From: Halomonas alkalisoli
Lineage (GTDB): Bacteria; Pseudomonadota; Gammaproteobacteria; Pseudomonadales; Halomonadaceae
Direction of reading: 5' to 3'
NCBI RefSeq assembly: GCF_021412585.1
Contig: NZ_JAKCMI010000009.1
Span: forward strand, 62,001-126,000
Length of the DNA stretch: 64,000 nt
Positions within the stretch are counted from its first letter, which is position 1. Every line of letters starts with the position of its first letter. This document shows positions 23,526 to 33,731 of the stretch, piece after piece. A model generated the notes under the pieces. That model was given only the letters and a program-made list of their open reading frames with translations, made no database searches and had not been told where the DNA came from. The position numbers and the translations under genes are program-made.

Positions 23526-24305
23526 TTACAGCGACAGCCGGCGTATCAGCTCCTTGGCCAGTACCCGGTGGGCCTGGCTGCCTCGCGAGAAGCGCGCATA
23601 CTTGGTCACCGGCAGCCCATGGCTCGGCGCCTCGGCCACGCGCACGTTACGCGGGATGGTGGTCTTGAGCAGGGCTTCGCCGAAATAGTCCCGCAGCTGC
23701 TTGCTGACGTCGCGGGTGAGGCTGTTGCGCGAGTCGAACATGGTGCGCAGGATGCCGTAGATGGCCAGCCCCGGGTTCACCCGGTCCTTGATCTGCTCGA
23801 CGGTATCGAGCAGTGCCGAGAGCCCCTCCAGGGCATAGAATTCGCACTGCAGGGGGATCAGCACGCCATCGGCTGCGGTCAGGGCGTTGACCGTCAGCAT
23901 GTTGAGCGACGGCGGGCAGTCGATCAGCACCACGTCGTATTCACCGGCGACCGGCTTCAGGGCTTCGATCAGACAGCGCTCACGCCCTTCGTGGCGATCG
24001 AGCAGCTCCACCTCGGCAGCGGTGAGATCACCGTTGCCCGGCAGCAGGGCGTAGCCGGCCGCGGGGCAGTCGAGCATCACCTCCAGGGCGCTCTTGTCGC
24101 CCAGCAGCATGTCGAGCACGCTGCCATCCAGGCTGTGCTTGTCGATACCGCTGCCCATGGTGGCATGACCCTGGGGGTCGAGATCGACCAGCAGCACGCG
24201 ACGATCCAGCGCCGCCAGGCTGGCGGCCAGGTTGACGGCGGTGGTGGTCTTGCCCACGCCGCCCTTCTGGTTGGTCAAGGCGATTATCTGGGTCACGGGC
24301 GACAT
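23526..24305 (-). CDS. parA: Chromosome-partitioning ATPase ParA (Soj)
   Basis: 259-residue deviant Walker ATPase; motif NQKGGVGKTTTAVNLAAS starts near residue 13, with DLDPQGHAT and IDCPPSLNMLTVNAL following. There is no N-terminal DNA-binding extension, so it is the chromosomal Soj type. It lies 54 bases before parB and 19 after rsmG. Confidence 0.97.
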   Translation of the reverse strand: MSPVTQIIALTNQKGGVGKTTTAVNLAASLAALDRRVLLVDLDPQGHATMGSGIDKHSLDGSVLDMLLGDKSALEVMLDCPAAGYALLPGNGDLTAAEVELLDRHEGRERCLIEALKPVAGEYDVVLIDCPPSLNMLTVNALTAADGVLIPLQCEFYALEGLSALLDTVEQIKDRVNPGLAIYGILRTMFDSRNSLTRDVSKQLRDYFGEALLKTTIPRNVRVAEAPSHGLPVTKYARFSRGSQAHRVLAKELIRRLSL

Positions 24306-24324
24306 CCTTGCGTCGATGGCACGC

Positions 24325-24990
24325 TCACCGGCGGCCAGGGTTGGAATCGGATCGCTCGACGATCAGCAGCTGACGAACTCCCGTCGTGAAGGGGACCGTC
24401 AGGCCATGACGCTCACGGATCACCACCGCGTCGGGCAGCCCGGCGAGCTCGTCATCCACGGCCGGGCCCTTCATCGCCAGCCAGCGCCCCGTGGGCGAAG
24501 GCAGGTGCCGGGTCAGCGACACGAAGTCGCCGAGGCTGGCAAAGGCCCGGGAGACGACCTGGCCGTAGCCTCCCGCGTGAGGTTCGAAGGACTCCACCCT
24601 AGCCTGCACCGGCGTGACGTTGTCGAGTCCGAGTTCCATCACCGCCTGACGTTGAAAACGCACCTTCTTGCCGTTGCTGTCGAGCAGCGTGACCGCAAGC
24701 CGGGGCTTGAGGATCGCCAGAACGAGCCCCGGGAGCCCCGGTCCCGACCCCACGTCGAGCAGTGGTTCGTCGGTCACGAAAGGCAGCACGGCGGCACTGT
24801 CGAGCAGGTGCTTGGCCACCATTTCCTCGGGTGAGCGTATCGCGGTGAGGTTATAGACGCGATTCCACTTGTGCAACAACCCCACCAGGTCCAGCAGCTG
24901 CTTGCGCTGGGCCGACGTTGCGACTACGCCCAAGGCCTCGAGGCCCTGGTCGAGCTGCGTTTCTACCGCTGTGGTCGAGTCCGTCGTCAT
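24325..24990 (-). CDS. rsmG: 16S rRNA (guanine-527-N7)-methyltransferase RsmG (GidB)
   Basis: 221-residue SAM-dependent methyltransferase; the SAM-binding motif is [15 protein letters not shown]. RsmG methylates G527 of 16S rRNA, and its loss gives low-level streptomycin resistance. The start overlaps the mnmG stop by four bases (24987-24990), implying translational coupling. Confidence 0.96.
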   Translation of the reverse strand: MTTDSTTAVETQLDQGLEALGVVATSAQRKQLLDLVGLLHKWNRVYNLTAIRSPEEMVAKHLLDSAAVLPFVTDEPLLDVGSGPGLPGLVLAILKPRLAVTLLDSNGKKVRFQRQAVMELGLDNVTPVQARVESFEPHAGGYGQVVSRAFASLGDFVSLTRHLPSPTGRWLAMKGPAVDDELAGLPDAVVIRERHGLTVPFTTGVRQLLIVERSDSNPGRR

Positions 24991-26894
24991 CCGTTGGCCA
25001 CCCGGCTGTCGTCAAGCAGTCGACGCTTCTTCAAGTGAATCAGCAGGATGGAGACCGCCGCCGGGGTGACACCGGCAATACGTGACGCCTGGGCCAGGGT
25101 GGCCGGTCGCGCTTCACCGAGCTTCTGGCGGATCTCGTGGGAGAGCCCCTCGACCCGGTCATAATCGAGTTCGGCCGGCAGCGGCGTGGCTTCGTGCCGC
25201 TTGAGGCGGTCGATCTCGTCCTGCTGGCGGTCGATGTAGCCCTTGTACTTGGCCTGGATCTGCACCTGTTCGGCGACGGCCTCGTCGGTCACCGGTTCGC
25301 CGCCCACCTGGGCAAGATCGCCGTAGCTCAGCTCCGGACGCTTGAGCAGGTCCATCAAGCTGTACTCGCGGGAAAGCGGCTTGCCGGTCTTCTCCGCGAT
25401 GGCATCGGCAGCCGCGGTACCGGGCTGCACCCAGGTTGCCGCGAGACGGGCGCTCTCGCGCTCGATGGCCTCCCGCTTGGTGGCGAAAGCCGCCCAGCGC
25501 CTCTCGTCGACCAGGCCTAGCTCGCGGCCGGCCTCGGTAAGGCGCAGGTCGGCATTGTCCTCGCGCAGCAGCAACCGATATTCGGCCCGGGAGGTGAACA
25601 TGCGGTAGGGCTCTTTCGTGCCCATGGTGATCAGGTCGTCCACCAGCACGCCAAGATATGCCTCGTCCCGCCGCGGCCACCAGGCTTCCAGCTCCCTGGC
25701 GCGGCGGGCGGCATTGAGCCCGGCCAGCAGGCCCTGGGCGCCGGCCTCTTCGTAGCCGGTGGTGCCGTTGATCTGCCCGGCAAAGAACAGGTTGTGGATA
25801 AATTTCGTTTCCAGCGAGTGCTTCAGATCCCGGGGATCGAAGAAATCGTACTCGATGGCGTAGCCGGGCCGGGTGACGTGGGCGTTTTCCAGCCCGGGGA
25901 TCGAGCGTACCACCTGCAGCTGCACGTCGAAGGGCAGCGAGGTGGAGATGCCGTTGGGATAGAGCTCGTTGGTGTCGAGCCCTTCCGGCTCGATGAATAT
26001 CTGGTGGCTCGCCTTGTCGGCAAAGCGGTGCACCTTGTCCTCGATCGAGGGGCAGTAGCGCGGACCGACGCCCTCGATGACGCCGGAATACATCGGCGAA
26101 CGATCCAGGTTGGCCAGGATGATCTCGTGGGTACGCTCGTTGGTATGAGCGATATGGCAGCTCACCTGCCGCGGATGCATCTCGCGACTCCCCAGGTAGG
26201 ACATCACCGGGGTGGGGGTATCACCGGGCTGCTCCTCGAGCACCGAGAAATCGACGCTCTTGGCATCGAGTCGGGGCGGCGTGCCGGTCTTGAGGCGATC
26301 GACCCGGAAAGGCAGTGCTCGCAGACGCCTGGCCAGGTCATTGGAGGGGGGATCCCCGGCGCGACCGCCACGGCTCTGATCGAGGCCGATGTGGATCACG
26401 CCGCCGAGGAAGGTCCCGGTGCAGAGCACCACCGTTTCGCCGAGGAAACGGATACCGGTCTCGGTCACCACGCCACGCACGGTGTCGCTGTCGACGATCA
26501 GGTCACCGGCGGCCTGCTGGAACAGCGTCAGATTGGGCTGACTTTCCAGCATGCCGCGAATGGCAGCCTTGTAGCGCACCCGGTCGGCCTGGGCTCGTGT
26601 CGCCCTCACCGCCGGGCCTTTTCGAGCGTTGAGTACACGAAACTGGATACCGCCCCGATCGGTAGCCAGGCCCATGGCACCGCCCAGGGCATCGATTTCC
26701 TTGACCAGATGACTCTTGCCGATCCCGCCGATGGCGGGATTGCAGGACATCTGTCCCAGGGTCTCGATGTTGTGGGTCAGCAACAGGGTCTGACAGCCCA
26801 TGCGAGCGGAGGCCAGGGCGGCTTCGGTTCCCGCATGGCCGCCGCCGATGACGATGACGTCAAAGCGGTCGGGGTAATCCAAGGTGCACCTCAT
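24987..26894 (-). CDS. mnmG: tRNA uridine-5-carboxymethylaminomethyl synthesis enzyme MnmG (GidA)
   Basis: 635-residue FAD enzyme that, with MnmE, installs cmnm5 at the wobble uridine of several tRNAs. The FAD-binding motif [14 protein letters not shown] is near the N-terminus, followed by [23 protein letters not shown] and the late [18 protein letters not shown]. Its partner gene mnmE is 23 kb away rather than adjacent. The upstream gap is rich in DnaA boxes. Confidence 0.98.
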   Translation of the reverse strand: MRCTLDYPDRFDVIVIGGGHAGTEAALASARMGCQTLLLTHNIETLGQMSCNPAIGGIGKSHLVKEIDALGGAMGLATDRGGIQFRVLNARKGPAVRATRAQADRVRYKAAIRGMLESQPNLTLFQQAAGDLIVDSDTVRGVVTETGIRFLGETVVLCTGTFLGGVIHIGLDQSRGGRAGDPPSNDLARRLRALPFRVDRLKTGTPPRLDAKSVDFSVLEEQPGDTPTPVMSYLGSREMHPRQVSCHIAHTNERTHEIILANLDRSPMYSGVIEGVGPRYCPSIEDKVHRFADKASHQIFIEPEGLDTNELYPNGISTSLPFDVQLQVVRSIPGLENAHVTRPGYAIEYDFFDPRDLKHSLETKFIHNLFFAGQINGTTGYEEAGAQGLLAGLNAARRARELEAWWPRRDEAYLGVLVDDLITMGTKEPYRMFTSRAEYRLLLREDNADLRLTEAGRELGLVDERRWAAFATKREAIERESARLAATWVQPGTAAADAIAEKTGKPLSREYSLMDLLKRPELSYGDLAQVGGEPVTDEAVAEQVQIQAKYKGYIDRQQDEIDRLKRHEATPLPAELDYDRVEGLSHEIRQKLGEARPATLAQASRIAGVTPAAVSILLIHLKKRRLLDDSRVANG

Positions 26895-27358
26895 TGCGCT
26901 TCTGCGCGGATATTGCGTAGGGGATGAAAATCAGCCTGGCAGTATAAACCTCCTGTGGGTAAGCGTCAGGGGTTTTCCACACCCCGTCATCCGGGAGACC
27001 TTGATGTTCCAGGTTTCTATAAAATAAATAGAATGATTTAAAGGTAGTTCTATTGATGTTGTTACTACTAGTGTGGACAAAATCTGTGGGTAACTGACTA
27101 TCCCCTTTATTTTTCAGTACCCTGGATTGTTGACTAGTGGCGTGGAAAGGAGCGCGCCTCCTGAGGGCTACCGGTGACGAGCCTGTGGATGAAATGCAAG
27201 GTTACGCACAGGTGGAATCCTGCACCGCTTGTCCACCGGCGGCTACCTGCCTTGTCACCATGGCTGTGAACAAGCTGACCGATGATGAGACAATGCCCCT
27301 GCGACGGGGCTTGCAGAGCGAAAAGGCAGCCTGCGGGAAAAATCTTATCCACAGCCCG
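26895..27358. other. Candidate replication origin upstream of mnmG
   Basis: AT-richer gap with many matches to the DnaA 9-mer: perfect TTATCCACA at 27345-27353; TTTTCCACA at 26973-26981; one-to-two-mismatch boxes TTACCCACA (as TGTGGGTAA at 26954-26962 and 27085-27093), TTGTCCACA (27072-27080, reverse), TCATCCACA (27184-27192, reverse), TTACGCACA (27202-27210) and TTGTTCACA (27265-27273, reverse). An AT-rich stretch at about 27015-27060 (TTTCTATAAAATAAATAG and following) could be the unwinding element. The position beside mnmG is the one used by oriC in E. coli. The gap holds no gene. A second candidate lies upstream of dnaA. Confidence 0.6.
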
Positions 27359-27394
27359 AAAAAGGCCCTGTCGATAACCCGACAGGGCCTTTTT
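27359..27394. terminator. Terminator of the amino-acid ABC transporter operon
   Basis: Stem GGCCCTGTCG / CGACAGGGCC with loop ATAACC, flanked by A5 on one side and T5 on the other, so it can act in both directions. It lies 30 bases past the end of the ATPase gene (minus strand). Confidence 0.85.
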
Positions 27395-27424
27395 CAACGC
27401 TTTCATCAAGCAAGCTGTGCTGAT

Positions 27425-28186
27425 TCAGTGCTTGAGCACCCGCGACAGGAAGCTCTGGGTGCGCTCATTCCCCGGGGAGTCGAACACCTGCTTCGGCGTG
27501 CCCTCCTCGACGATCTCGCCTCGGTGAATGAAGATCACCCGGTCGGCGACTTCCCTGGCGAAGCCCATCTCGTGGGTCACGATGATCATGGTCATGCCCT
27601 CGCGGGCCAGTTCACGCATGGCATCGAGGACCTCGCCGATCATCTCGGGGTCGAGTGCCGAGGTGGGTTCGTCGAACAGCATGAGCCGGGGCTCCATGGC
27701 CAGTGCCCGGGCCAGGGCGACCCGCTGCTGCTGTCCCCCGGACAGCTGGCTGGGGTATTTGGACGCCTGGTCACTGATGCCGACCCTGTCGAGCAGCCGC
27801 TCGGCCGTCTCGGTGGCATCCGCCCGGTTCCAGCCGCGCACCTTCATGGGTGCCAGGGTCACGTTGTCCAGCACGCTGAGATGCGGGAAGAGATTGAACT
27901 GCTGGAAGACCATGCCCACCTCGGTACGAATTCGTTGCAGTGCCTTGCTGCTCTTTCCATCGGGTACCAGTTCGTTGCCGTCGACCTCGATATGGCCCTG
28001 CTGGAACTCTTCCAGGCCGTTGATACAGCGGATCAGGGTGGACTTGCCGGAGCCGCTGGCGCCGATGACGACGACGACTTCGCCGGGCTTCACCGCCAGT
28101 TCGATGTCCTTCAGCACATGCAGGTCGCCGAAGTGCTTGTTGACCCGCTCCATGCGCACGATGGGATCGGATGTGGACGCTGTCAT
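27425..28186 (-). CDS. Polar amino-acid ABC transporter ATP-binding protein
   Basis: 253-residue ATPase with Walker [10 protein letters not shown], signature [15 protein letters not shown] and Walker [13 protein letters not shown], plus the H-loop in IIVTHEMGF. The sequence is of the GlnQ/HisP type. Third gene of a binding-protein, permease, ATPase operon, 35 bases after the permease gene. Confidence 0.93.
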   Translation of the reverse strand: MTASTSDPIVRMERVNKHFGDLHVLKDIELAVKPGEVVVVIGASGSGKSTLIRCINGLEEFQQGHIEVDGNELVPDGKSSKALQRIRTEVGMVFQQFNLFPHLSVLDNVTLAPMKVRGWNRADATETAERLLDRVGISDQASKYPSQLSGGQQQRVALARALAMEPRLMLFDEPTSALDPEMIGEVLDAMRELAREGMTMIIVTHEMGFAREVADRVIFIHRGEIVEEGTPKQVFDSPGNERTQSFLSRVLKH

Positions 28187-28221
28187 GCAAAGCTCCCTTG
28201 CTTCTCTTTATTGACCGACCA

Positions 28222-28893
28222 TTATTGACCGACGAGGCCCTTGCGCTCGAGCATGCGCAGCGCGATGGACAGGCTCCAGGTGATGGCCAGATACATCAAT
28301 GCGACCATGAAGTAGACCTCCAGGGCGGTGAAGGTCGTGGCGATGTAGATCTGGCCCTGGCGCACCAGCTCACCGACGCCGATCACCGAGAACAGCGAGG
28401 TATCCTTGATGCTGATGATGCCCTGGTTGCCCAGCGGTGGAATCATGCGTCGAAATGCCTGGGGCCAGATGATGTAGCGAAACGCCTGGCTGCGCGACAG
28501 GCCGAGCGACAGGCCCGCCTCCCGCTGCCCCCGTTCGATGGATTGCACGCCACCGCGCACCACTTCCGAGATGTAGGCACCGGAGTTCACCGCAATGGCG
28601 GCGATACCGGCGGTGAGGGCATTGATGGGGCCGCCCAGCAGCTGGGGCAGGCCGTAGAAGATGAACAGCACCTGGACCAGGATGGGTGTGCCGCGAAACA
28701 CCTCGATATAGAGGATGGCGGGCCAGCGCAGCCAGCGTATCGGACTGATACGCAACAGGCCGAAGAAGATGCCGATGAAGAAGCCGATGGCCAGTCCGCC
28801 GAATGAGATCAGCAGTGTCCAGGGAATGCCTGGCAGAAGATGGGGGATCGAACGGAACGCTGCCGCCCAGTCGAATTGAAAGGTCACTTCCAC
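28222..28893 (-). CDS. Polar amino-acid ABC transporter permease
   Basis: About 223 residues with five or so membrane helices and the HisM/GlnP-type coupling loop (EVVRGGVQSIERGQREAGLSLG). Start uncertain: GTG codons at 28900-28902 and 28891-28893 are in frame. GGAG overlaps the first and is eight bases from the second, so the second is preferred. It is a single permease gene, so the transporter is probably a permease homodimer. Confidence 0.9.
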   Translation of the reverse strand: MEVTFQFDWAAAFRSIPHLLPGIPWTLLISFGGLAIGFFIGIFFGLLRISPIRWLRWPAILYIEVFRGTPILVQVLFIFYGLPQLLGGPINALTAGIAAIAVNSGAYISEVVRGGVQSIERGQREAGLSLGLSRSQAFRYIIWPQAFRRMIPPLGNQGIISIKDTSLFSVIGVGELVRQGQIYIATTFTALEVYFMVALMYLAITWSLSIALRMLERKGLVGQ

Positions 28894-28993
28894 GGGTGTC
28901 ACTCCAGAAACTCAGAGGCTGAAACGTAGACGCAGGCGGGGCCGGGGGTCTTGCCACCCGGCCCCGCTGGATGGGCCGATCAGCCCTGGGGGA

Positions 28994-29782
28994 TCATTCG
29001 TCGTCGGGGGCTTCGCCGAACCACTTCTCGTAGATCTCGTCGTAGGTGCCGTCCTCCTGCATCTCGGCGAGGGCCTCGTTCACCGGCTCGACCCACTGGC
29101 TGCCCTTGTGGAAGACGATGCCGTACTGTTGGCCTTCGTAGAGGGGGCCGACGACCTTGGTACGGCCCTCGCCACGGGTCTGGGAGAAGTAGGAGACGTT
29201 GGGGGCGTCATAGAAGGCGGCGTCCACGTTACGCCCCAGCAGCGCCATGTACATGTCGCTGTTGCCCGGGTAGGGGGTGATGTCGGCCCTGTCGCCCAGG
29301 GTTTCCTGGAGGAAGTCGTAGCTGGTGGAGCCGATGCGGGTGGCAACGGAGAGCCCTTCGAGGTCCTCGATGGTTTCCACGCTGTCGTTGTCGGCGCGCA
29401 CGATGATCTGCAGGCCGGAATCATAGTAGGGGTCCGAGAAGTCGACGATCTCGGCGCGCTCTTCGGTGATGGTGACACCGGCGATGGCGATCTCCTGGCT
29501 GCCGGTCTGTACCGCCGGGATGATGCCGGCGAATTCCATGGTGGTCAGGTCGACCTCGAAGCCGGCCCGTTCGGCGACTTCATTGATGATGTCCATGTCG
29601 AAACCGATCATCTCGCCGGTATCGGGATCGAGCATCTCGAAGGGAACGAAACTGGGGTCGGTGACCACCTTGACGGTGGGTCTGTCGGCCAGGGCGGCCG
29701 CGGAGAGGCCAAGGCCGAGCGCGAGTGAAGAGACCAGGAGGGTTTGCTTGAATTGGGCGGAAGTGAAGCAAGAACGTTTCAT
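28994..29782 (-). CDS. Polar amino-acid ABC transporter substrate-binding protein
   Basis: 262-residue family-3 periplasmic binding protein with a Sec signal (LLVSSLALGLGLSAAALA). The mature part begins DRPTVKVVTDPSFVPFEMLD and contains MIGFDMDIINEVAERAGFEVDL, typical of the GlnH/HisJ fold. Acidic residues are frequent, as expected for a periplasmic protein of a halophile. The ligand cannot be stated. First gene of its operon. Confidence 0.92.
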   Translation of the reverse strand: MKRSCFTSAQFKQTLLVSSLALGLGLSAAALADRPTVKVVTDPSFVPFEMLDPDTGEMIGFDMDIINEVAERAGFEVDLTTMEFAGIIPAVQTGSQEIAIAGVTITEERAEIVDFSDPYYDSGLQIIVRADNDSVETIEDLEGLSVATRIGSTSYDFLQETLGDRADITPYPGNSDMYMALLGRNVDAAFYDAPNVSYFSQTRGEGRTKVVGPLYEGQQYGIVFHKGSQWVEPVNEALAEMQEDGTYDEIYEKWFGEAPDDE

Positions 29783-29893
29783 TGAACTCCCCGTTATAGG
29801 ACGTTTTCATGGGATTCACCCCATTCAACATGGTTAGAATCCCGAAAAGCGTCAAGTCGGAGAGGAAGAAAGCGCTAATATGGCGCCAGGCTC

Positions 29894-30247
29894 CTAGACC
29901 ATAAAGGAAGCACCGCAGCCGCAGGTGGTGGTAGCGTTGGGGTTCTGGACCAGGAAGCGGGCGCCGGCCAGGCCCTCTTCGTAATCCACGGTGGAACCGA
30001 CCAGGTACTGGTAGGAGAGCTCGTCGACCACCAGGGCCACTTCACCGAACTCGATCAAGGCGTCGTCCTCCGCCACATCCTCGGCGAAGTCGAAACCGTA
30101 CTGGAAGCCCGAACAGCCGCCGCCGGTCACGTAGACCCGCAGCTTGAGTCCCGGTTTGCCTTCCTCCGCGATGAGCGCCTGCAGTCGTTTTCTGGCACTG
30201 TCGGAGAGCATCATGGGAGTAGGCACGAAAGATTCTGCGCCGCTCAT
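29894..30247 (-). CDS. erpA: Iron-sulfur cluster insertion protein ErpA
   Basis: 117-residue A-type carrier that delivers [4Fe-4S] clusters, for example to IspG/IspH. The three ligand cysteines are in [11 protein letters not shown] and TCGCGASF. The N-terminal [18 protein letters not shown] and the CGCG spacing fit ErpA better than IscA. It lies 97 bases downstream of argC on the same strand. Confidence 0.94.
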   Translation of the reverse strand: MSGAESFVPTPMMLSDSARKRLQALIAEEGKPGLKLRVYVTGGGCSGFQYGFDFAEDVAEDDALIEFGEVALVVDELSYQYLVGSTVDYEEGLAGARFLVQNPNATTTCGCGASFMV

Positions 30248-30344
30248 GGGCGTCCTCCCCTGAGCTTGAATGAATGGGTAACGGGGGATTATCCCTAATC
30301 CCTAGCAAAAGGGTCAACTATTCATACTAATCAGGCTACACGGT

Positions 30345-31379
30345 TCAGGGCATCAGTGCCGGCGCCGCGAGTCCTGCGTGCTCGTCGAATCCGAACATCA
30401 GGTTGAGGTTCTGGATCGCCTGGCCGGAGGCCCCCTTGACCAGGTTGTCGATCACCGCCAGTACCACCACGGTGTCGCCGTCGCCCGGACGATGAACCGC
30501 CAGGCGGCAGACGTTGGCTCCCTTGACGCTGCGGGTCTCCGGGTGGCTGCCGGCCGGCATCACGTCGACGAAGGGCTCGGCGGCAAAGCGGCACTCGAAG
30601 AGGCTCTGCAGATCGCCGGGGTCACGGGTCAGCCTGCCGTAGAGGGTGGCATGGATGCCGCGGATCATCGGCGTCAGGTGCGGCACGAAGGTCAGCCCCA
30701 CCGGCCCCCTGGCGGCGTCGCCGAGACCCTGGCGAATCTCCGGCAGGTGGCGGTGGCCGGCGGCGCCGTAGGCCTTCATCGATTCGCTGGCCTCGGCCAT
30801 CAGTGACGGCACCTTGGCACCCCGGCCGGCGCCGGTGACGCCGGACTTGCAGTCGGCGATGATGTGGTCGACATCGATCAAGCCGGCTTCGAGCAGCGGC
30901 AGCAGGCCGAGCTGCACGGCGGTGGGATAGCAGCCGGGCACGGCGATCAGGCGTGCCTTGCGGATGCGCTCCCGGTGCATTTCCGGCAGTCCATAGACGG
31001 CTTCATCGAGCAGTTCCGGTGCGCCGTGGGGTTGACCGTACCAGTTCGCCCACTCCTCGGCGTCACGCAGGCGGAAATCCGCGGAGAGGTCGATGACACG
31101 GGTGCCCTTGGCCAGTAGCTCACCGGCCAGGGCGTGGGCCACACCGTGAGGCGTGGCGAAGAACACCGCATCGCAGGCCCCCAGCCGCTCGGCATCGGGT
31201 TCGCTGAAGGCCAGATCATCGTAATGGCCGCGCAGGTTGGGGTACATCTCGCTGACGCCCATGCCCGCCTCGGATCGTGAGGTGATGGCCTCGACTTCGA
31301 CATCGGGGTGCTGAGCCAGCAGCCTGAGCAGTTCGACGCCGGTATAACCGGTGCCGCCGACGATTCCGACCTTGATCAC
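30345..31379 (-). CDS. argC: N-acetyl-gamma-glutamyl-phosphate reductase
   Basis: 344-residue NADPH-dependent enzyme of arginine biosynthesis. N-terminal [17 protein letters not shown] binds nucleotide; the catalytic Cys150 lies in [12 protein letters not shown]. Usual length for the short (type 1) ArgC. Divergent from the ClC channel gene and upstream of erpA. Confidence 0.97.
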   Translation of the reverse strand: MIKVGIVGGTGYTGVELLRLLAQHPDVEVEAITSRSEAGMGVSEMYPNLRGHYDDLAFSEPDAERLGACDAVFFATPHGVAHALAGELLAKGTRVIDLSADFRLRDAEEWANWYGQPHGAPELLDEAVYGLPEMHRERIRKARLIAVPGCYPTAVQLGLLPLLEAGLIDVDHIIADCKSGVTGAGRGAKVPSLMAEASESMKAYGAAGHRHLPEIRQGLGDAARGPVGLTFVPHLTPMIRGIHATLYGRLTRDPGDLQSLFECRFAAEPFVDVMPAGSHPETRSVKGANVCRLAVHRPGDGDTVVVLAVIDNLVKGASGQAIQNLNLMFGFDEHAGLAAPALMP

Positions 31380-31475
31380 GATGGACTCCTCTTGTTGGGT
31401 CTCCGAATATGATACACAAGAGAGAGGGCCGCCTCACAGCCGCCCCCGGAAAACTCTTCGCACAGGAAAACCGCC

Positions 31476-33233
31476 GTGCCGCTCCCGTCACTGCCCGACC
31501 TCACCCTGGAAGGCTTTCGCCGCAAGCTGGCCAATGTGGACGCCCTGCCCCAGCTCTGCGTACTGGGCGTGTTCTCGGGGCTGTTGACGGGGGCGGTGAT
31601 GGTCGGCTTCCGCCTGTTGCTGGATCTGGGTGCGCTGACCTTCATGCCCGATGGCGATCCGGAGAACTTCGAGGGGCTCTCGCCGCTGCTGCGCTCCTCC
31701 CTGCCCCTGCTGGCGGTCCTGATCATCGGCATCTTCCTGTGGCGCCAGCCGGCGGCCGCTCGCAAGATGGGGGTGGGCCACGTCATCGAGCGCCTCTCCT
31801 ATCATCAGGGTCGTTTCCCTCTGCGCAACTGGATCAACCAGTGGTGGGTCGGGGTGGTATCGGTGATCGGCGGCCTGTCGGCGGGCCGTGAGGGCCCCGC
31901 CATCCATCTCGGTGCGGCGGCGGCCAGCGGCATCGGTCAGCGCCTGCGACTACCCCACAACAGCCTGCGCGTGCTGGTGGCCTGTGGCACCGCGGCGGGG
32001 ATCTCGGCCTCCTTCAATACGCCTATCGCCGGGGTCATCTTCGCCATGGAAGTGGTGATGCTGGAGTACACCATCGTCGGTTTCATGCCGGTGATCCTGG
32101 CCTCCACCATGGGTGCGCTGGTGGCCATGCTGGTCTACGGTTCCGAACCGGCCTTCCAGGTGCCCAGCGTCAGCATGGGGTCGCTGATGAACCTGCCCTG
32201 GATCGTGGTCACGGCGCTGTTTGTTGGCTTGCTGGCAGGTCTTTTCATCCATGTGGCGAAAAGCACGACCATCAGGGAGCTACCGGTCTGGCTGAGACTG
32301 ATGCTCGTGGCGGTGGCCACGGCCGGTGTGGCCTGGTGGTATCCCGAGGTACAGGGAATCGGCTATGACAGCCTGGATGCGTCACTGACCGGTGATCTGG
32401 CCGTGGATATACTGTTCGCCCTGGTGGTGGGCAAGCTGCTGCTCACCGGCCTTACCGTGGCCAGCGGCATTCCCATCGGCATCATCGGACCTGTTCTGGT
32501 GGTGGGTGCCGCCGCGGGCGCCCTTGCCGGCCTGGTCGGTGCCCAGCTGTGGCCGCAGCTGGCCGCCGATCCGGGTTTCTATGCCATGCTGGGCATGGCG
32601 GCGATGATGGGCGCGGTGCTGCAGGCGCCGCTCGCCGCCCTGATGGCGCTGCTCGAGCTCACCCATAATCCCAATATCATTCTGCCCGGCATGCTGGCGG
32701 TGGTCGTCTCGGGGCTGACCGCGCGGCAGCTGTGCCGCTGCGACGGCTTCTTCGTCAGCGTGACCCGCCAGGGGCTACACCCCCTGCAGCAGCCTCTGAT
32801 GCAAGCCCTCTCCCGGGTGTCGGTGCCTGCGGTGATGGAACGCAGCCTGGTGCGTACCCAGCGCCTGGTGACCCGGGAACAGGCCCGGGCCCTGCTCGAT
32901 GCCAAGCCGGTATGGATACTGATCATGCGCTCGACCGACGACAAGCCGACCCTGGCGCTCAAGGCGGCGGATCTGGCACGGGCGCTGATGGACGAGCAGC
33001 TGGCCGAGGAGGTTGAAACTTCAAGTCAGCTGATCGACCTGCTGGAAGTGCCCGGCCAGCGACTGGAGATGGCGCCGATCCACCTGCAGGCGACGCTGTC
33101 GGAGGCCTTCGAGCGGCTCAACGATCAGGCTGTGGATGCGCTCTTCGTGGAGCACGGACACCGGCCGAAGCAGAAGCGGATTTCCGGTATCATCACCCGC
33201 GGCGCAATCGAGCGTTACTATTCGCTCAAGTAG
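31476..33233 (+). CDS. ClC-family anion channel or H+/anion antiporter with C-terminal CBS-like region
   Basis: 585 residues. It starts with GTG at 31476 behind AGGAAAA. The membrane domain (about 25-420) keeps the gating glutamate in GREGPAIHLG (about 137-146), which argues for proton-coupled exchange. The first selectivity motif GSGIP is replaced by GVGHV and the third motif reads GIIGP, so the preferred anion may not be chloride. The C-terminal 150 residues resemble a CBS pair (AVMERSLVRTQRLVTREQARALL and ALFVEHGHRPKQKRISGIITRG). Family sure; ion preference not. Confidence 0.9.
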   Translation: MPLPSLPDLTLEGFRRKLANVDALPQLCVLGVFSGLLTGAVMVGFRLLLDLGALTFMPDGDPENFEGLSPLLRSSLPLLAVLIIGIFLWRQPAAARKMGVGHVIERLSYHQGRFPLRNWINQWWVGVVSVIGGLSAGREGPAIHLGAAAASGIGQRLRLPHNSLRVLVACGTAAGISASFNTPIAGVIFAMEVVMLEYTIVGFMPVILASTMGALVAMLVYGSEPAFQVPSVSMGSLMNLPWIVVTALFVGLLAGLFIHVAKSTTIRELPVWLRLMLVAVATAGVAWWYPEVQGIGYDSLDASLTGDLAVDILFALVVGKLLLTGLTVASGIPIGIIGPVLVVGAAAGALAGLVGAQLWPQLAADPGFYAMLGMAAMMGAVLQAPLAALMALLELTHNPNIILPGMLAVVVSGLTARQLCRCDGFFVSVTRQGLHPLQQPLMQALSRVSVPAVMERSLVRTQRLVTREQARALLDAKPVWILIMRSTDDKPTLALKAADLARALMDEQLAEEVETSSQLIDLLEVPGQRLEMAPIHLQATLSEAFERLNDQAVDALFVEHGHRPKQKRISGIITRGAIERYYSLK

Positions 33234-33298
33234 TGGCTCAAATAGGCATTCGCTCACGTGGTCGATACTTCATCGACTCGCCCCCGTCAGGAGACCCC

Positions 33299-33730
33299 AT
33301 GTACCTGTGGCTGAAGGCTCTGCATATCGTTGCCGTGATCACCTGGTTTGCGGCGATGTTCTACCTGCCGCGACTCTACGTCTACCATGCCATGGCGCGC
33401 GACAAGGGCGAGCAGCAGGCCATCGAGTACTTCACGGTGATGGAGCGAAAGCTCTATCGTGGCATCATGACGCCCTCCATGATCGCCGTGCTGGGGCTGG
33501 GTGTCTGGCTGCTCTACCTGATGCCGCACTGGCTCGGCATGGGCTGGATGCACGTGAAGCTGCTGTTGGTCCTGCTGCTGGTGATCTACCACCATGTCTG
33601 TCTGATCTACCTGAAGCAGTTTGCCGCCGGGCGCTGCAGCCGCAGCCACGTCTACTTTCGCTGGTTCAATGAGGTGCCGGTGATCGCCCTGCTGGCCATC
33701 GTCGTCCTCGCCGTCCTCAAGCCGTTCTGA
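33299..33730 (+). CDS. hemJ: Protoporphyrinogen IX oxidase HemJ
   Basis: 143-residue membrane protein with four helices, oxidising protoporphyrinogen IX in haem synthesis. It opens [21 protein letters not shown] with the conserved early His9, and continues [24 protein letters not shown] and FNEVPVI, all family landmarks. The start at 33299 has CAGGAGA behind it; an in-frame upstream extension has no support. It lies in the same direction as thiD (1-base gap) and hemL, another tetrapyrrole gene. Confidence 0.93.
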   Translation: MYLWLKALHIVAVITWFAAMFYLPRLYVYHAMARDKGEQQAIEYFTVMERKLYRGIMTPSMIAVLGLGVWLLYLMPHWLGMGWMHVKLLLVLLLVIYHHVCLIYLKQFAAGRCSRSHVYFRWFNEVPVIALLAIVVLAVLKPF

Positions 33731-33731
33731 C

